Positions 42,036 to 51,448 of a stretch of 64,000 bases of DNA are shown here, piece after piece. Below the pieces are notes generated by a model, which saw nothing but the letters and a program-made list of their open reading frames with translations, was not told the DNA's origin and searched no databases. This DNA is from Methylobacterium sp. WL1. GTDB lineage: Bacteria; Pseudomonadota; Alphaproteobacteria; Rhizobiales; Beijerinckiaceae. The translations under genes were made by a program, and so were the position numbers. Position 1 is the stretch's first letter; each line of letters opens with the position of its first letter. The stretch lies in NCBI RefSeq assembly GCF_008000895.1, contig NZ_CP042823.1, positions 744,001 through 808,000 of the forward strand. Direction: 5' to 3'.

Positions 42036-43085
42036 CTACCGAGGCACGGCGGAGACCGGTCGACTCAGTAGATCGGCCCCGTGCTCGGCGGCGGCGCACC
42101 GAGCTGCAGTGGCTCGTCGTAATCCTGCACCGACTCCTCCGGGGCGGCGGCGACCCGGGGCAGCTGCGATCCGGGGTGCGGGGCGGACCGGCGGCGCGGA
42201 GGTGTAGGCCGAGGCCGCGGGCAGGCGCGCCGGGGCGCGGGCGACCTGCGTCGGACTCGCAGCCTTCGACATCGGCGAGACGCCGTAGGGATCGTCCTCC
42301 TCGATATCCACCGGGGCCTGCGGCGCGGCCGGCTGGCGCGGCGGCGGCAACGGGCGCGACAGGGGCCGCTCGGCCCCGCTCCCGAGCTGGGGCGTGAACT
42401 TGATGAACGGCTGGCAGATCCGCTTCAGGCCGCGCGGGTCGTGCCGGGCGAGGTCGACGTGGATGTGGTCGTAGTGGAACACGTTCGAGCCCGGCGCCAG
42501 CACCGTGGTGAAGCGCTGGCAGGCGCCCAGAAAGATCTCGCGCAGGAAGCTCTGCTCGGCCTCGGTACCGCGCCAGCCGCCCTTGACGGTGATGACGTGG
42601 CCGTCGGCGAGCTTGATCGACATCACGTCGATCGCGTTGCCGAAACCGTGCTCGGAGAGCTTCGCACCGGGCTGGTTGTTGCGCCCCCGGCAGGAATACG
42701 AGCCGGCGTTGATCTCGGCCACGGGCACGCCGAAATACAGGTTCGCGGCGGGTTGGATCGTGTCGGCGAGCCAGGCCTCGGCCTCGGCGAGCGCCGGGCA
42801 ACCCAGCGTCATACGCTGCTTCATCACAACCGTGCCGCCGGCGAGCCGCGTCACCCGGAAGGGCTGCTGCATGCCGCACGGGCCGGGCCCATCCATCGCC
42901 GCGATCGGCGTGATGAACTCGGTCGGCTCGACCAACTTCTTCGCCAGGCAGACTTGCTCCGCCTGGTCGCGCCACGGGTCGCGCCGCTCGAACCGGTTGA
43001 TCGAGCAAGCGGTGAGCCCCGCGCCGAACAGCGCCAGGGCGGAGAACAGGGATACGCCACGCCACATGACCCGGACGATGCGCAC
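42036..43085 (-). CDS. Extensin-like (DUF) lipoprotein, probable frameshift at the C-terminus
   Basis: The frame as it stands gives 349 residues. A lipobox GLTACS is followed by an extensin-like-C domain at about 40-225, with conserved Cys, ARLxEH-type metal-binding sequence GAKLSEHGFGNAIDV and FHYDHIHVDLARHD, as in D-Ala-D-Ala carboxypeptidase-like folds. The Pro/Ala-rich tail then ends in an odd Arg-rich stretch. A -1 frame from about 42183 to a TGA at 42065 gives a more natural acidic ending (EESVQDYDEPLQLGAPPPS and then TGPIY). A single-base indel in the G/C run near 42172-42184, real or a sequencing error, would explain this. Confidence 0.82.
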   Translation of the reverse strand: MRIVRVMWRGVSLFSALALFGAGLTACSINRFERRDPWRDQAEQVCLAKKLVEPTEFITPIAAMDGPGPCGMQQPFRVTRLAGGTVVMKQRMTLGCPALAEAEAWLADTIQPAANLYFGVPVAEINAGSYSCRGRNNQPGAKLSEHGFGNAIDVMSIKLADGHVITVKGGWRGTEAEQSFLREIFLGACQRFTTVLAPGSNVFHYDHIHVDLARHDPRGLKRICQPFIKFTPQLGSGAERPLSRPLPPPRQPAAPQAPVDIEEDDPYGVSPMSKAASPTQVARAPARLPAASAYTSAPPVRPAPRIAAAPGRRRPGGVGAGLRRATAARCAAAEHGADLLSRPVSAVPR

Positions 43086-43280
43086 GGTCGCGTAAAGCGT
43101 TCGTCAACGGCGATTCGGGATTGGCGCGGCCTGTGGTTTTTGCGGATTGCGCCCGTCGGCGTCTGATCGGGAGCGGTGCCAAATCGTCGGTGGGACGGGC
43201 ACCCATGCGCCGAACCCGTATTCACACCGGCGGTGAGGGATCGAGTTGACAGAGCCCGTCGACCGCGGACTGAATACAAG

Positions 43281-44513
43281 ATGCTTTCAATCCTCGACCT
43301 CCGCGCCCGCATCGAAGCCGGCACCCTGACGCCTTCGGGCGCGATCGATCTGTGCCGCGCGGCCATCGCCGCGCGGGAGCCGGAGCTGCGGGCGCTGGTC
43401 ACCCTGGACGACAACCCGGCCATCCCGGAGTCCGGACCGCTCGCCGGCATCGCGGTGGGCGTGAAAGACATCATCGACAGCGCCGGCCTGCCGACGCAGA
43501 TGGGTTCGTCGCTGTACGCCGGCTGGCAGCCCCGGGGCGATGCCTCGGTGGTGGCGCGTCTGAAGAGCCTTGGCGCCGTGGCGCTCGCCAAGACCACCAC
43601 CACGGCCTTCGCCAGCAGCGACCCGACCGCGACCGTCAACCCGCACGATCCCGGCCACACCCCGGGCGGATCCTCGGCGGGCTCGGCCGCCGCGGTGGGC
43701 GCCGGGATGCTGCCCTTGGCGCTCGGCACGCAGACGGCGGGCTCGGTGATCCGGCCGGCGAGCTATTGCGGCTGCGCGGCGGTGAAGCCGTCGTTCCGGC
43801 TGATCCCGACGGTCGGGGTCAAGACGTATTCCTGGGCGCTCGATACGGTCGGGCTGTTCGCAGCCGGCGTCGCGGACGTCGCCCACGCGCTGGCGCTGGT
43901 CACCGGGCGACCGGAGATCGACCGGGCCGAGACCGGCTCGGCGCCACGGATCGGCCTCGTGCGGCAGGATTTCGCCGAGGCGCCGGAGCCCGCCGCCGAG
44001 GCGGCGCTGGACCGCGCCCGGCGGGCGGCCGAGCGGTCCGGTGCACAGGTCACCGACCTGACGCTGCCGGCGGAGCTGGCGCTCGCCTGGGAGCGCCACC
44101 GGATCATCCAGAACTACGAGGGCCGGCTGGCGCTGGCCTGGGAGTACGACGGCCAGCGCGACGCGCTGCCGCCGCGGGTCCGTGAGCATCTCGACGCCGG
44201 CGCGGCGATCGGCGCCGCGGAGTACGACGAGGCCCGCCGCCACGGCCACCGGGCCCGCCGGGTGCTCAAGGGCCTGTTCGCCGAGTACGACGCGATCCTC
44301 ACCTTCTCGGCGCCGGGCCCGGCCCCCGCGACCCTGGCCTCGACGGGCGACCCGCGCTTCAACCAGCTCTGGACCCTGATGGGCGTGCCCTGCGTGAACG
44401 TACCGGTGCCGGGCGACCGCCTGCCGGTGGGCGTGCAGGTGATCGGCCGCTTCGGCGACGATGCCCGGGCCCTGGCGGTGGCGCGGATGATCGAGGACGC
44501 GCTGCGCGGGTGA
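43281..44513 (+). CDS. Amidase signature family protein, malonamidase E2-like
   Basis: 410 residues. The catalytic triad is Lys62 (GVKDIIDSAG), Ser131 (TPGGSSAGSAA) and Ser155 (GTQTAGSVIRPAS). These residue numbers equal those of the rhizobial malonamidase E2 triad (K62, S131, S155), and the length is close to it. It hydrolyses an amide, possibly malonamate or another small amide. The frame is open upstream to 43176, but the ATG at 43281 gives this alignment. Confidence 0.9.
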   Translation: MLSILDLRARIEAGTLTPSGAIDLCRAAIAAREPELRALVTLDDNPAIPESGPLAGIAVGVKDIIDSAGLPTQMGSSLYAGWQPRGDASVVARLKSLGAVALAKTTTTAFASSDPTATVNPHDPGHTPGGSSAGSAAAVGAGMLPLALGTQTAGSVIRPASYCGCAAVKPSFRLIPTVGVKTYSWALDTVGLFAAGVADVAHALALVTGRPEIDRAETGSAPRIGLVRQDFAEAPEPAAEAALDRARRAAERSGAQVTDLTLPAELALAWERHRIIQNYEGRLALAWEYDGQRDALPPRVREHLDAGAAIGAAEYDEARRHGHRARRVLKGLFAEYDAILTFSAPGPAPATLASTGDPRFNQLWTLMGVPCVNVPVPGDRLPVGVQVIGRFGDDARALAVARMIEDALRG

Positions 44514-44757
44514 CGCGTCGGCAGCGCGGATGGCAGGGCCAGGAATTTGGACCTACGGGCGAACGCGGCCGGACTCGTCCGTGGGTCCGGATGCCGGTCT
44601 CGCCTACGCATTGGCTGATATCGACCCGACCTAGCCGCATGGTCGACCATAGGCGCTTCCCAAGAGCGGACATTCGCCGGTCGTCAGGCAACTTCGGCTC
44701 AGGGTGGTGAGCGGTCTCCACCCCAGGCCTCGAAGGCGGACCTTGGCTCCACGCCCG

Positions 44758-45513
44758 CTACGTGAGGTTCAAACCTCCATCCGACAGCAAGATTTCCCCG
44801 GTAAGATAGTCCGAGGCCGCCAGCAGTGCGACGGCCTGGGCGATATCCTCCGGCTTGGCAGCGCGGCGCATGGGCGACCGCTCCCGCCAGAGCGCCTGGG
44901 CAGCAGTCCAATCGGCTGTCAGGGGTGTATCCACTAACCCGGGAGCAACGGCATTCACACGAATGTCCGGCGCCAACGATACGGCGAGCAGGCGGGTCAT
45001 GTGATTCAACGCCGCCTTCGATGCGGCATAGGGGATCGATGCCCCCTTGGGTCTGATCCCCGCGTGCGAGCTGATGTTGACAACACACGCTGAACGACCT
45101 CGCCGCGCGGCGTCCCGCAAAGCGGTTTCGGCTTCTGCCACGAGGCGAAACGGCGCCACTACGTTGACCTCGTGCAACTCGTGCCAGACGGCTGGCGAGG
45201 CGGCCTTGAGATCGGCGTGAGGGATGACCCGGCTGATGCCTGCGTTGTTGACCAAGACATCGAGACGCCCCCAGAAGGCGATGGCCTGCCGCACCAGCTT
45301 GACCCTGTCGGCGTCATCGGCCAGATCGGCCTGGACGTATGCGGCCCTCCCGAGTTCGGCGGCTAGCGCGTGTCCCGTCTCCGCAGACTTGCGCGAGTGC
45401 AACACGACCGCGTAGCCATCGCTGGACAGCCGACGCGCTATCGCCGCCCCGATGCCGGACGTGGACCCGGTCACGAGGGCGACGGGCGGCTCATCCTCAG
45501 GGCGCTGGCTCAA
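44758..45513 (-). CDS. Short-chain dehydrogenase/reductase
   Basis: 251 residues. The cofactor motif is TGSTSGIG (15-22), NNAG is at about 90, and the catalytic Ser and Tyr-x3-Lys are in VVNISSHAG and IPYAASKAALNHM. The C-terminus SDYLTGEILLSDGGLNLT fits the FabG-like group. Both flanks (44514-44757 and 45514-45786) lack genes and each carries the 12-mer AGCGGACATTCG, so this gene may be a relatively recent insertion; the evidence is slight. The substrate is unknown. Confidence 0.9.
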   Translation of the reverse strand: MSQRPEDEPPVALVTGSTSGIGAAIARRLSSDGYAVVLHSRKSAETGHALAAELGRAAYVQADLADDADRVKLVRQAIAFWGRLDVLVNNAGISRVIPHADLKAASPAVWHELHEVNVVAPFRLVAEAETALRDAARRGRSACVVNISSHAGIRPKGASIPYAASKAALNHMTRLLAVSLAPDIRVNAVAPGLVDTPLTADWTAAQALWRERSPMRRAAKPEDIAQAVALLAASDYLTGEILLSDGGLNLT

Positions 45514-45786
45514 GGATTATCCTCCATCCTACGGCCAAGCGGTCTCGGGCCCAGTTACGACCACGTGATCGCCGCAATGGCCCAAGGCGCGGCGTTGTCG
45601 TCGGCTTCGGATACCGGAGTTGCCGCATCCAGGAGCGGACATTCGGGGCAGCTGCTTCGGTCGTGAGCGGGCGTGATGGCAGTGTTCGCTTCGCAAGCGG
45701 ACCGTCCACAAACCACCCTCCGAGACAACGTCACGGCCAAACCGGGCAAGTTCGGGCTCGCGGCCCCGCGCCTCAGGCCATGCGCC

Positions 45787-46923
45787 TCAACTGCTCGGAT
45801 CCTCGTGCAGCGTGTCCTCCACGTAGAGCTGCTCCAGCAGCACCTTGATCACCGCCATCAGCGGCAGAGCGAGGGCGATGCCCCAGAGGCCGAAGATCAC
45901 GCCGAGGATGAGCTGGCCGGCGAAGATCGTTGCCGGGGGTATGTCCAGAGCGCGCTTCTGGATGAACGGCGTCAGGCCGTAGCTCTCCAGGCACTGCACC
46001 GCCAGATAGACGCCGACGGCGCCGATCACCGCTTTGAGGCCCGAGGCGAGGGCCGCCAGGATGATCACGATGCCCGCCACCAAAGGTCCCACGGTCGGCA
46101 CGAAGGCCAGCAGCCCGGCTTGGAGGCCGAGGATCAGCGCGCCGCCGATCCCCAGGAAGGCCAGCCCGGCCCAGGTGCAGACGAAGATCACCGCCATGAT
46201 GATCAGCTGGCCGAACAGCCAGTGCCGCAGGGTTTCGCCCGCACCGTCCAGCACCTTGGCGGCGCGCCGCCGCTTCTTCGGCGGCACGAACCGCAGCACC
46301 CCGTCCCGGTAGGCCTCCGGGTCGGCCGCGAAGGCGAGCCCCAGGAACGCGATCACCAGCAGGTTGCCCAGGGCATCGAACAAGCCGAGGATCACGGCCG
46401 CCGCCGGCCCAAGGACGCTGCCCGCGTCGGAGACGATCGAGCTGCTGCTCTTGAGCAGGCCGTTGGCGAGTCCGCCGAGGCCGCCCTCCTTCTGGCCGGG
46501 CTCGGCCGAGCCGTCCTTCGGCGCCAGGCTCGGCACGTCGATACCGCGCTCGGACAGCCAGCTCGACACCGTGCCGGCCTGATTCTTGATCGTGGTTCCG
46601 AGATCGCGGCCCTGCTGCACGATGGTGGCTCCGCCGTAGGATGCGAAGCCGATCACCCCGACGGCGACCGCGAGGCTGGCGATCGTCAGGCGCAGGCCCC
46701 GGGGCAGGGGCAGGACGTGGCCGAGCCCCCGGGTCAGGCCGTCGAGGAACACGCCGAGCAGCACGCCTGCGAAGATCAGCAGGAGCGTGCCCACCGACAT
46801 CCAGGCCAGCGCCAGCGCCGCGACGAAGCAGACGACGGCGATCCCCGAAGCCGCCAGCGGCAAGGCTCCGCGCCAGGGCCCGACCGGGCCGTCCAACTCC
46901 CGAGATTGACCGTCCGTCATCAT
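45787..46923 (-). CDS. AI-2E family transporter (TqsA/PerM-like)
   Basis: 378 residues with about 8 membrane segments in two groups around a soluble middle (about 125-175, with charged and Gly-rich residues). C-terminal family motifs are FVPTVGPLVAGIVIILAALA and LPLMAVIKVLLEQLYVED. Members export varied small molecules or ions; quorum-signal export was shown for only a few. Confidence 0.88.
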   Translation of the reverse strand: MMTDGQSRELDGPVGPWRGALPLAASGIAVVCFVAALALAWMSVGTLLLIFAGVLLGVFLDGLTRGLGHVLPLPRGLRLTIASLAVAVGVIGFASYGGATIVQQGRDLGTTIKNQAGTVSSWLSERGIDVPSLAPKDGSAEPGQKEGGLGGLANGLLKSSSSIVSDAGSVLGPAAAVILGLFDALGNLLVIAFLGLAFAADPEAYRDGVLRFVPPKKRRRAAKVLDGAGETLRHWLFGQLIIMAVIFVCTWAGLAFLGIGGALILGLQAGLLAFVPTVGPLVAGIVIILAALASGLKAVIGAVGVYLAVQCLESYGLTPFIQKRALDIPPATIFAGQLILGVIFGLWGIALALPLMAVIKVLLEQLYVEDTLHEDPSS

Positions 46924-47085
46924 TGCTCCTGCGTGGCGGGCTCACGAACGCCCCTGACCGGCCGGGGTCAAGGGTGGCGCCGTACCAAGCTTGTGTGCGG
47001 CCGGACGAGACCGGACGGCCTTTCGCGCGTTGTCCGCCCACGCAAGCGCTCCCGCCGGGAGCCGGACGCATCCAGGAGAGACCGC

Positions 47086-47226
47086 GTGAGCAGCAACGAG
47101 CCCCACACCCATTCCCTCGGCCCCGGCCGGACCGTGGATACGGGCGACCAGGTCAGCAGCGTGGTCATCCTCGGCCTCGCCGTCGCGGGCGCCCTGGCGG
47201 CGGTGCTGCTCAACGCGATCCTGTAG
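47086..47226 (+). CDS. Small single-span membrane protein
   Basis: 46 residues from GTG 47086, with AGGAG at 47074-47078. After a polar start (SSNEPHTHSLGPGRTVDTGD) comes one hydrophobic helix (SSVVILGLAVAGALAAVLLN). Not recognised; similar tiny membrane proteins are frequent in this lineage. The strong ribosome site and the clear helix support it. Confidence 0.55.
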   Translation: MSSNEPHTHSLGPGRTVDTGDQVSSVVILGLAVAGALAAVLLNAIL

Positions 47227-47350
47227 GGCGTGTTCTGGCGCGAAACGGCGAGCGCTCCGAGTCGTCCCGCGCTGGGTCACGGGCCGCATTCCGCTGACGC
47301 TGCATGTGCCCGGGAAAGACTGTCTGGGGAATGACTGGACGGCGCGGGGT

Positions 47351-47821
47351 CTATTGTCCCCAGCGCTCGGCCGCCGCGTCGTCGTGGGCGGCGGCCTCGA
47401 CCCAGCCGCCGACGGTGCCGTCGGCCAGATGCTCGCGCTTCCAGAACGGCGCACGGGTCTTCAGGTAGTCCATCAGGAAATTCGCCGCCTCGAAAGCCGC
47501 GACCCGGTGGCTGGAGGCGGTCACCACCAGTACGATGCCGTCGCCCGGACACACGCGTCCGTGGCGATGGATCACCCGCAGCGCCTGAAGCGGCCAGCGG
47601 GCGACGGCGTCCTCGGCGACCCGGAGGATCTCCGCCTCCGCCATGCCCGGATAATGTTCGAGTTCGAGCGCCGCGAGCCGGCCGGCCTCGTCCCGGCACA
47701 GGCCCGTGAAGGTGACGACCGCCCCGGCCCGGCCGCCGAGTTCGGCGCTCACCCGGGCGATCTCGGCGGCGGTGTCGAACGGTTCGGCCTGGATGGCGAC
47801 GCTCGGTGCGGGGGCGCTCAT
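47351..47821 (-). CDS. moaE: Molybdopterin synthase catalytic subunit MoaE
   Basis: 156 residues. GAVVTFTGLCRDEAGRLAAL, HYPGMAEAEI, IHRHGRVCPGDGIVLVVTAS and the active-site lysines in DYLKTRAPFWKREH are all standard. It converts precursor Z to molybdopterin together with MoaD, which is not in the window. The molybdopterin made is needed by NasA. The start is ATG 47821; ATG 47836 is an alternative. Confidence 0.95.
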   Translation of the reverse strand: MSAPAPSVAIQAEPFDTAAEIARVSAELGGRAGAVVTFTGLCRDEAGRLAALELEHYPGMAEAEILRVAEDAVARWPLQALRVIHRHGRVCPGDGIVLVVTASSHRVAAFEAANFLMDYLKTRAPFWKREHLADGTVGGWVEAAAHDDAAAERWGQ

Positions 47822-47964
47822 GCTGCGGTCCAACATCCTCGTCCGACGATCCTCAGGCGGCGCGTGCCGGTCCCACGCCTGTCACACCCGGCCGCGCCTC
47901 TATATGGCACGTGAAGTCGCATTCGCCCCGGTCGCGGGCGTGATCGGCGGAGAAGGATGACCGT

Positions 47965-48984
47965 GTGACCCCCGACCTGATCCTGCCCTACGCGGGCGTC
48001 CTGCCGGATTTCACGAGCCACCCGGTCTGGTGCGGGCGCGGCAGCACGGTGATCGGCGCCGCCCGGATCGGCGCGCAGGCCTGGATCGGAGACGAGGCGG
48101 TGATCCGCGCCGACGGGCAGGCCATCACCCTCGGGGACAGATTCTGGCTCGGCCACCGCTCGACGGTGCACATCGCCACGCTCACCCACGCGACGCAGGT
48201 CGGCGACCGGGTCACGGTCGGGCGCAACAGCGTCGTGCATGCCTGCACGATCGGCTCCGACGTCGTGATCGAGGACGACGTCGTGATCCTCGACGGCGCC
48301 GAGATCGGCGACACCGCGGTGATCGAGGCGGGTGCAACCGTGTTCCCGCGCATGAGGCTCGCGGGTGGATACGCCTATGCCGGCAGCCCGGCGCGGCCGA
48401 GCCGGCCGGTCGGCCCGGACGAGGTCGCCGAGCGCGCCGAGCGCCTGCGCGAGCGGATGGGCGACGGGGCATCCGTCGAACCTGGGCTCCCCCCGGAGGT
48501 GGAGGACAGCGTGTTCGTGGCTCGGACGGCGCGCTTGCGTGGACGGGTGAGCCTGGGGGCCGGCGTCAGCGTCCTGTTCTCTTGCGATCTCAACGCCGAG
48601 GCCGGGCCGATCGTGGTCGGGGCCGACACCAACATCCAGGACAACACGACGATCCGAAGCCGAGCCGAGGGTGTCGTGATCGGGCGCGACACGACCATCG
48701 CCCACAACGTTCGGATCGCCGATTGCCGGATCGGCGCGCGGGCCCTGATCGGCATCGGCGCCACGGTCGCCCCCGGCACACTGATCGCCGACGACGTCAT
48801 GCTGGCGGCCGGCGCCACCACCGATCCTGGCCAGATCCTGGAGGCCGGCTATCTCTGGGGCGGCCGCCCGGCCCGGATCCTCGCGCCGCTCGACGCCGAG
48901 AAGCGCGCGATGATGATCCGCATCGTCGAGGGCTACTGCCAGCACGGGCGGGAGTATCGGGCCGCGCAGGCGGACCTGGCCTGA
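47965..48984 (+). CDS. Tandem gamma-carbonic-anhydrase-like left-handed beta-helix protein
   Basis: 339 residues made of two hexapeptide-repeat domains: about 1-155 (GDEAVIRADGQAITLGDRFW, ending RLAGGYAYAGSPAR) and about 165-320 (LFSCDLNAEAGPIVVGADTN, ending EAGYLWGGRPAR). Each half has the outline of a gamma-CA/YrdA protein, including the closing G-x-P-A-R, but usual members have only one. The second half keeps IQDNTTIRSRAEG and a TIAHNVRIADCRIG with a possible metal His; the first half has H-R-S-T-V-H-I-A. Activity is uncertain. The start is GTG 47965. Confidence 0.8.
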   Translation: MTPDLILPYAGVLPDFTSHPVWCGRGSTVIGAARIGAQAWIGDEAVIRADGQAITLGDRFWLGHRSTVHIATLTHATQVGDRVTVGRNSVVHACTIGSDVVIEDDVVILDGAEIGDTAVIEAGATVFPRMRLAGGYAYAGSPARPSRPVGPDEVAERAERLRERMGDGASVEPGLPPEVEDSVFVARTARLRGRVSLGAGVSVLFSCDLNAEAGPIVVGADTNIQDNTTIRSRAEGVVIGRDTTIAHNVRIADCRIGARALIGIGATVAPGTLIADDVMLAAGATTDPGQILEAGYLWGGRPARILAPLDAEKRAMMIRIVEGYCQHGREYRAAQADLA

Positions 48985-49011
48985 CGGTGCGGCCCAATAC
49001 GGCCGGAACGC

Positions 49012-49872
49012 TCAGTGCTGCAGGATCTTCGACAAGAAGGTCTGGGCGCGCTCGGAGCGGGGGCTGCCGAAGAAGTCCTCCTTCCTGGCATCCTCGACGA
49101 TCTCGCCGCGGTCCATGAAGATCACCCGGTCGGCGACCTTGCGGGCGAAGCCCATCTCGTGGGTCACGACCATCATGGTCATGCCCTCCTTGGCGAGCTC
49201 GACCATCACGTCGAGCACTTCGCCGACCATCTCGGGATCCAGCGCCGAGGTCGGCTCGTCGAACAGCATCACCACCGGGTTCATGGCGAGCGCCCGGGCG
49301 ATCGCCACGCGCTGCTGCTGACCGCCCGAGAGCTGGCCCGGGAACTTGTCCGCCTGGGCGCTCAGGCCCACCCGGGCCAGCAGGTCGAGGCCGCGCTTCT
49401 TCGCGTCCTCGGCGCCGCGCCCCAAGACCTTGCGCTGGGCGATGGTGAGGTTCTCGGTGATCGACAGGTGCGGGAACAGCTCGAAATGCTGGAACACCAT
49501 GCCGACCCGGGAGCGCAACTTGGGCAGGTTGGTCGACTTGTCGATCACCTTGGTGCCGGCGACGGTGATCTGGCCCTTCTGGAACGGCTCGAGGGCGTTG
49601 ACGCACTTGATCAGTGTCGACTTGCCCGAACCCGAGGGGCCGCAGACCACCACGACCTCACCCTTGGCGACCTTGGTGGAGCAGTTGGTCAGCACCTGGA
49701 AGTCGCCGTACCATTTGCTGATGGCGTCGATCGAGATCATCGTCCCGCCGGGGGCCGCGTCCGGTACGCCGGAGACGAGGGCGCCCGGCTGCAGCCCGGC
49801 ATCGCGAGGCGCGTGGGCGGCGTCGGCGACGGGTTCCTTGACGGACGGGGCCGGCATCGGGGTCGAGGTCAT
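49012..49872 (-). CDS. gltL: Glutamate/aspartate ABC transporter ATP-binding protein
   Basis: 286 residues. Walker A is GPSGSGKST, the signature LSGGQQQR and Walker [12 protein letters not shown]; the D-loop and H-loop (THEMG) are present. About 44 extra N-terminal residues precede the usual [13 protein letters not shown] start; the ATG at 49872 is chosen because GGAG lies 9 nt before it and it is 20 nt after gltK. It energises the GltJK permease for acidic amino acid uptake and ends the operon gltI-J-K-L. Confidence 0.94.
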   Translation of the reverse strand: MTSTPMPAPSVKEPVADAAHAPRDAGLQPGALVSGVPDAAPGGTMISIDAISKWYGDFQVLTNCSTKVAKGEVVVVCGPSGSGKSTLIKCVNALEPFQKGQITVAGTKVIDKSTNLPKLRSRVGMVFQHFELFPHLSITENLTIAQRKVLGRGAEDAKKRGLDLLARVGLSAQADKFPGQLSGGQQQRVAIARALAMNPVVMLFDEPTSALDPEMVGEVLDVMVELAKEGMTMMVVTHEMGFARKVADRVIFMDRGEIVEDARKEDFFGSPRSERAQTFLSKILQH

Positions 49873-49892
49873 GGCGCGGACTCCAGTGTCGG

Positions 49893-50585
49893 TCAGCGGA
49901 TGATGGCGACGCGGCGCTGCAGGCGACGCACCAGGAACGAGGCCGTGAAGCAGATCACGAAGTAGACGATGGCGGCGAAGATATACATCTCGACGAGGCG
50001 GCCGTCGCGCTGCGCCACCTTCGAGGCGGCGCCCATGAAGTCGGTGAGCGAGAGCACGTAGACCAGGGAAGTATCCTGGAACAGCACCACGGTCTGCGTC
50101 AGCAGAAGCGGCAGCATGTTGCGGAAGGCCTGCGGCAGGACGACGTTGGCCATGGTCTGCCAGTAGTTCATCCCGAGCGCCAGGGCCGCCCCGGTCTGTC
50201 CCTTCGGGATCGACTGGATGCCGGCCCGCATGATCTCGGAGAAGTAGGCCGCCTCGAAGGCCATGAAGGTGATCAGCGCCGACGGGAAGGCGCCGACCTG
50301 GATCGGGGTCGAGGCGCCGGTCACGTAGGCGCCGATATACGGTACCAGGAAGTAGAACCAGAAGATCACCAGCACCAGCGGCAGCGAGCGGCACAGCTCG
50401 ACATAGCCCTTGGCGAGGTGGCTGAGGCCCGGCACGCTCGAGAGCCGGGCCATCGCCAGCAGCGTGCCGATGATCACGCCACCGACCGCCGCCATGGCGG
50501 TGAGCGTCACCGTGAAGACCATGCCCTGCCCGAACAGGTAGGGCAGGGACGAGAGGATGACGTTGAAATCGAAATTCGAGAGCAT
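49893..50585 (-). CDS. gltK: Glutamate/aspartate ABC transporter permease GltK
   Basis: 230 residues, about five membrane segments. The EAA loop reads [20 protein letters not shown] then [20 protein letters not shown]. It forms the channel with GltJ. Confidence 0.93.
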   Translation of the reverse strand: MLSNFDFNVILSSLPYLFGQGMVFTVTLTAMAAVGGVIIGTLLAMARLSSVPGLSHLAKGYVELCRSLPLVLVIFWFYFLVPYIGAYVTGASTPIQVGAFPSALITFMAFEAAYFSEIMRAGIQSIPKGQTGAALALGMNYWQTMANVVLPQAFRNMLPLLLTQTVVLFQDTSLVYVLSLTDFMGAASKVAQRDGRLVEMYIFAAIVYFVICFTASFLVRRLQRRVAIIR

Positions 50586-50648
50586 CGGGACCTGTTCGCG
50601 GTGGCCGAGCGCCGGCGGATCGGGGAAATCGGGGGCGGGGCCGGCGCC

Positions 50649-51371
50649 TCAGCGCTGGCCGGGGATCGCGACGGCGCGCTCCAGGTAGGTCGCCGCGGTG
50701 ACGACCACGAGGTTGACGATCACGTACAGCAGCGTCGCCGCCGTGAACGCCTCGAACACCTGGAACGAGAATTCCTGCATCGAGCGGGCGCGAGCGGTCA
50801 GCTCCAGGAGGCCGATCGTCAGGGCCACGGAGGTATTCTTGAGGTTGTTCAGGAATTCCGAGGTCATCGGCGGCAGGATGATCCGGTAGGCGTTCGGCAG
50901 CAGGACGTACCGGTAGGTCTGGTAGACCGTGAAGCCCATCGCGGTGCCGGCCATGTTCTGGCCACGCGGCAGCGACTGGATGCCGGCCCGGACCTGTTCG
51001 GCCACCCGCGAGGCGGTGAAGAAGCCCAGGCACACCACCGCGGTGTAGAACGGCGCGTCAGGCATCTGCTTGATCGCGTCGCCGAACTGCGTCGGCACCA
51101 CCTCGGGCAGCACGAAGTACCAGAGGAACATCTGCACCAGCAGCGGCACGTTCCGGAACAGCTCGACATAGGTCGTGCCGATCGCGTTGGCGGTCTTCGA
51201 CGGCAACGTGCGCAGCACACCGATCAGGGAGCCGAGGAAGAACGCGATGACCCAGGAGCACAGGGCGGTGGCGATCGTCCACATGAGCCCGGAGAGCAGC
51301 ATGTCGAGATAGGTGCCCGTGCCCTCGGGCGAGGCATCGAAGAAGATGCGCCAGTTCCAATTGTAGTTCAT
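50649..51371 (-). CDS. gltJ: Glutamate/aspartate ABC transporter permease GltJ
   Basis: 240 residues with the GltJ-like opening [20 protein letters not shown], then membrane segments and the EAA loop [20 protein letters not shown]. It pairs with GltK; gltI lies 77 nt upstream on the same strand. Confidence 0.93.
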   Translation of the reverse strand: MNYNWNWRIFFDASPEGTGTYLDMLLSGLMWTIATALCSWVIAFFLGSLIGVLRTLPSKTANAIGTTYVELFRNVPLLVQMFLWYFVLPEVVPTQFGDAIKQMPDAPFYTAVVCLGFFTASRVAEQVRAGIQSLPRGQNMAGTAMGFTVYQTYRYVLLPNAYRIILPPMTSEFLNNLKNTSVALTIGLLELTARARSMQEFSFQVFEAFTAATLLYVIVNLVVVTAATYLERAVAIPGQR

Positions 51372-51448
51372 CGCGCTGGTTCTGCCCTGATCTTACGAAG
51401 GCGCACCGCAGGGCAGGGCCCCGCGGTCCGCGTCACGCTGGACGGCTC

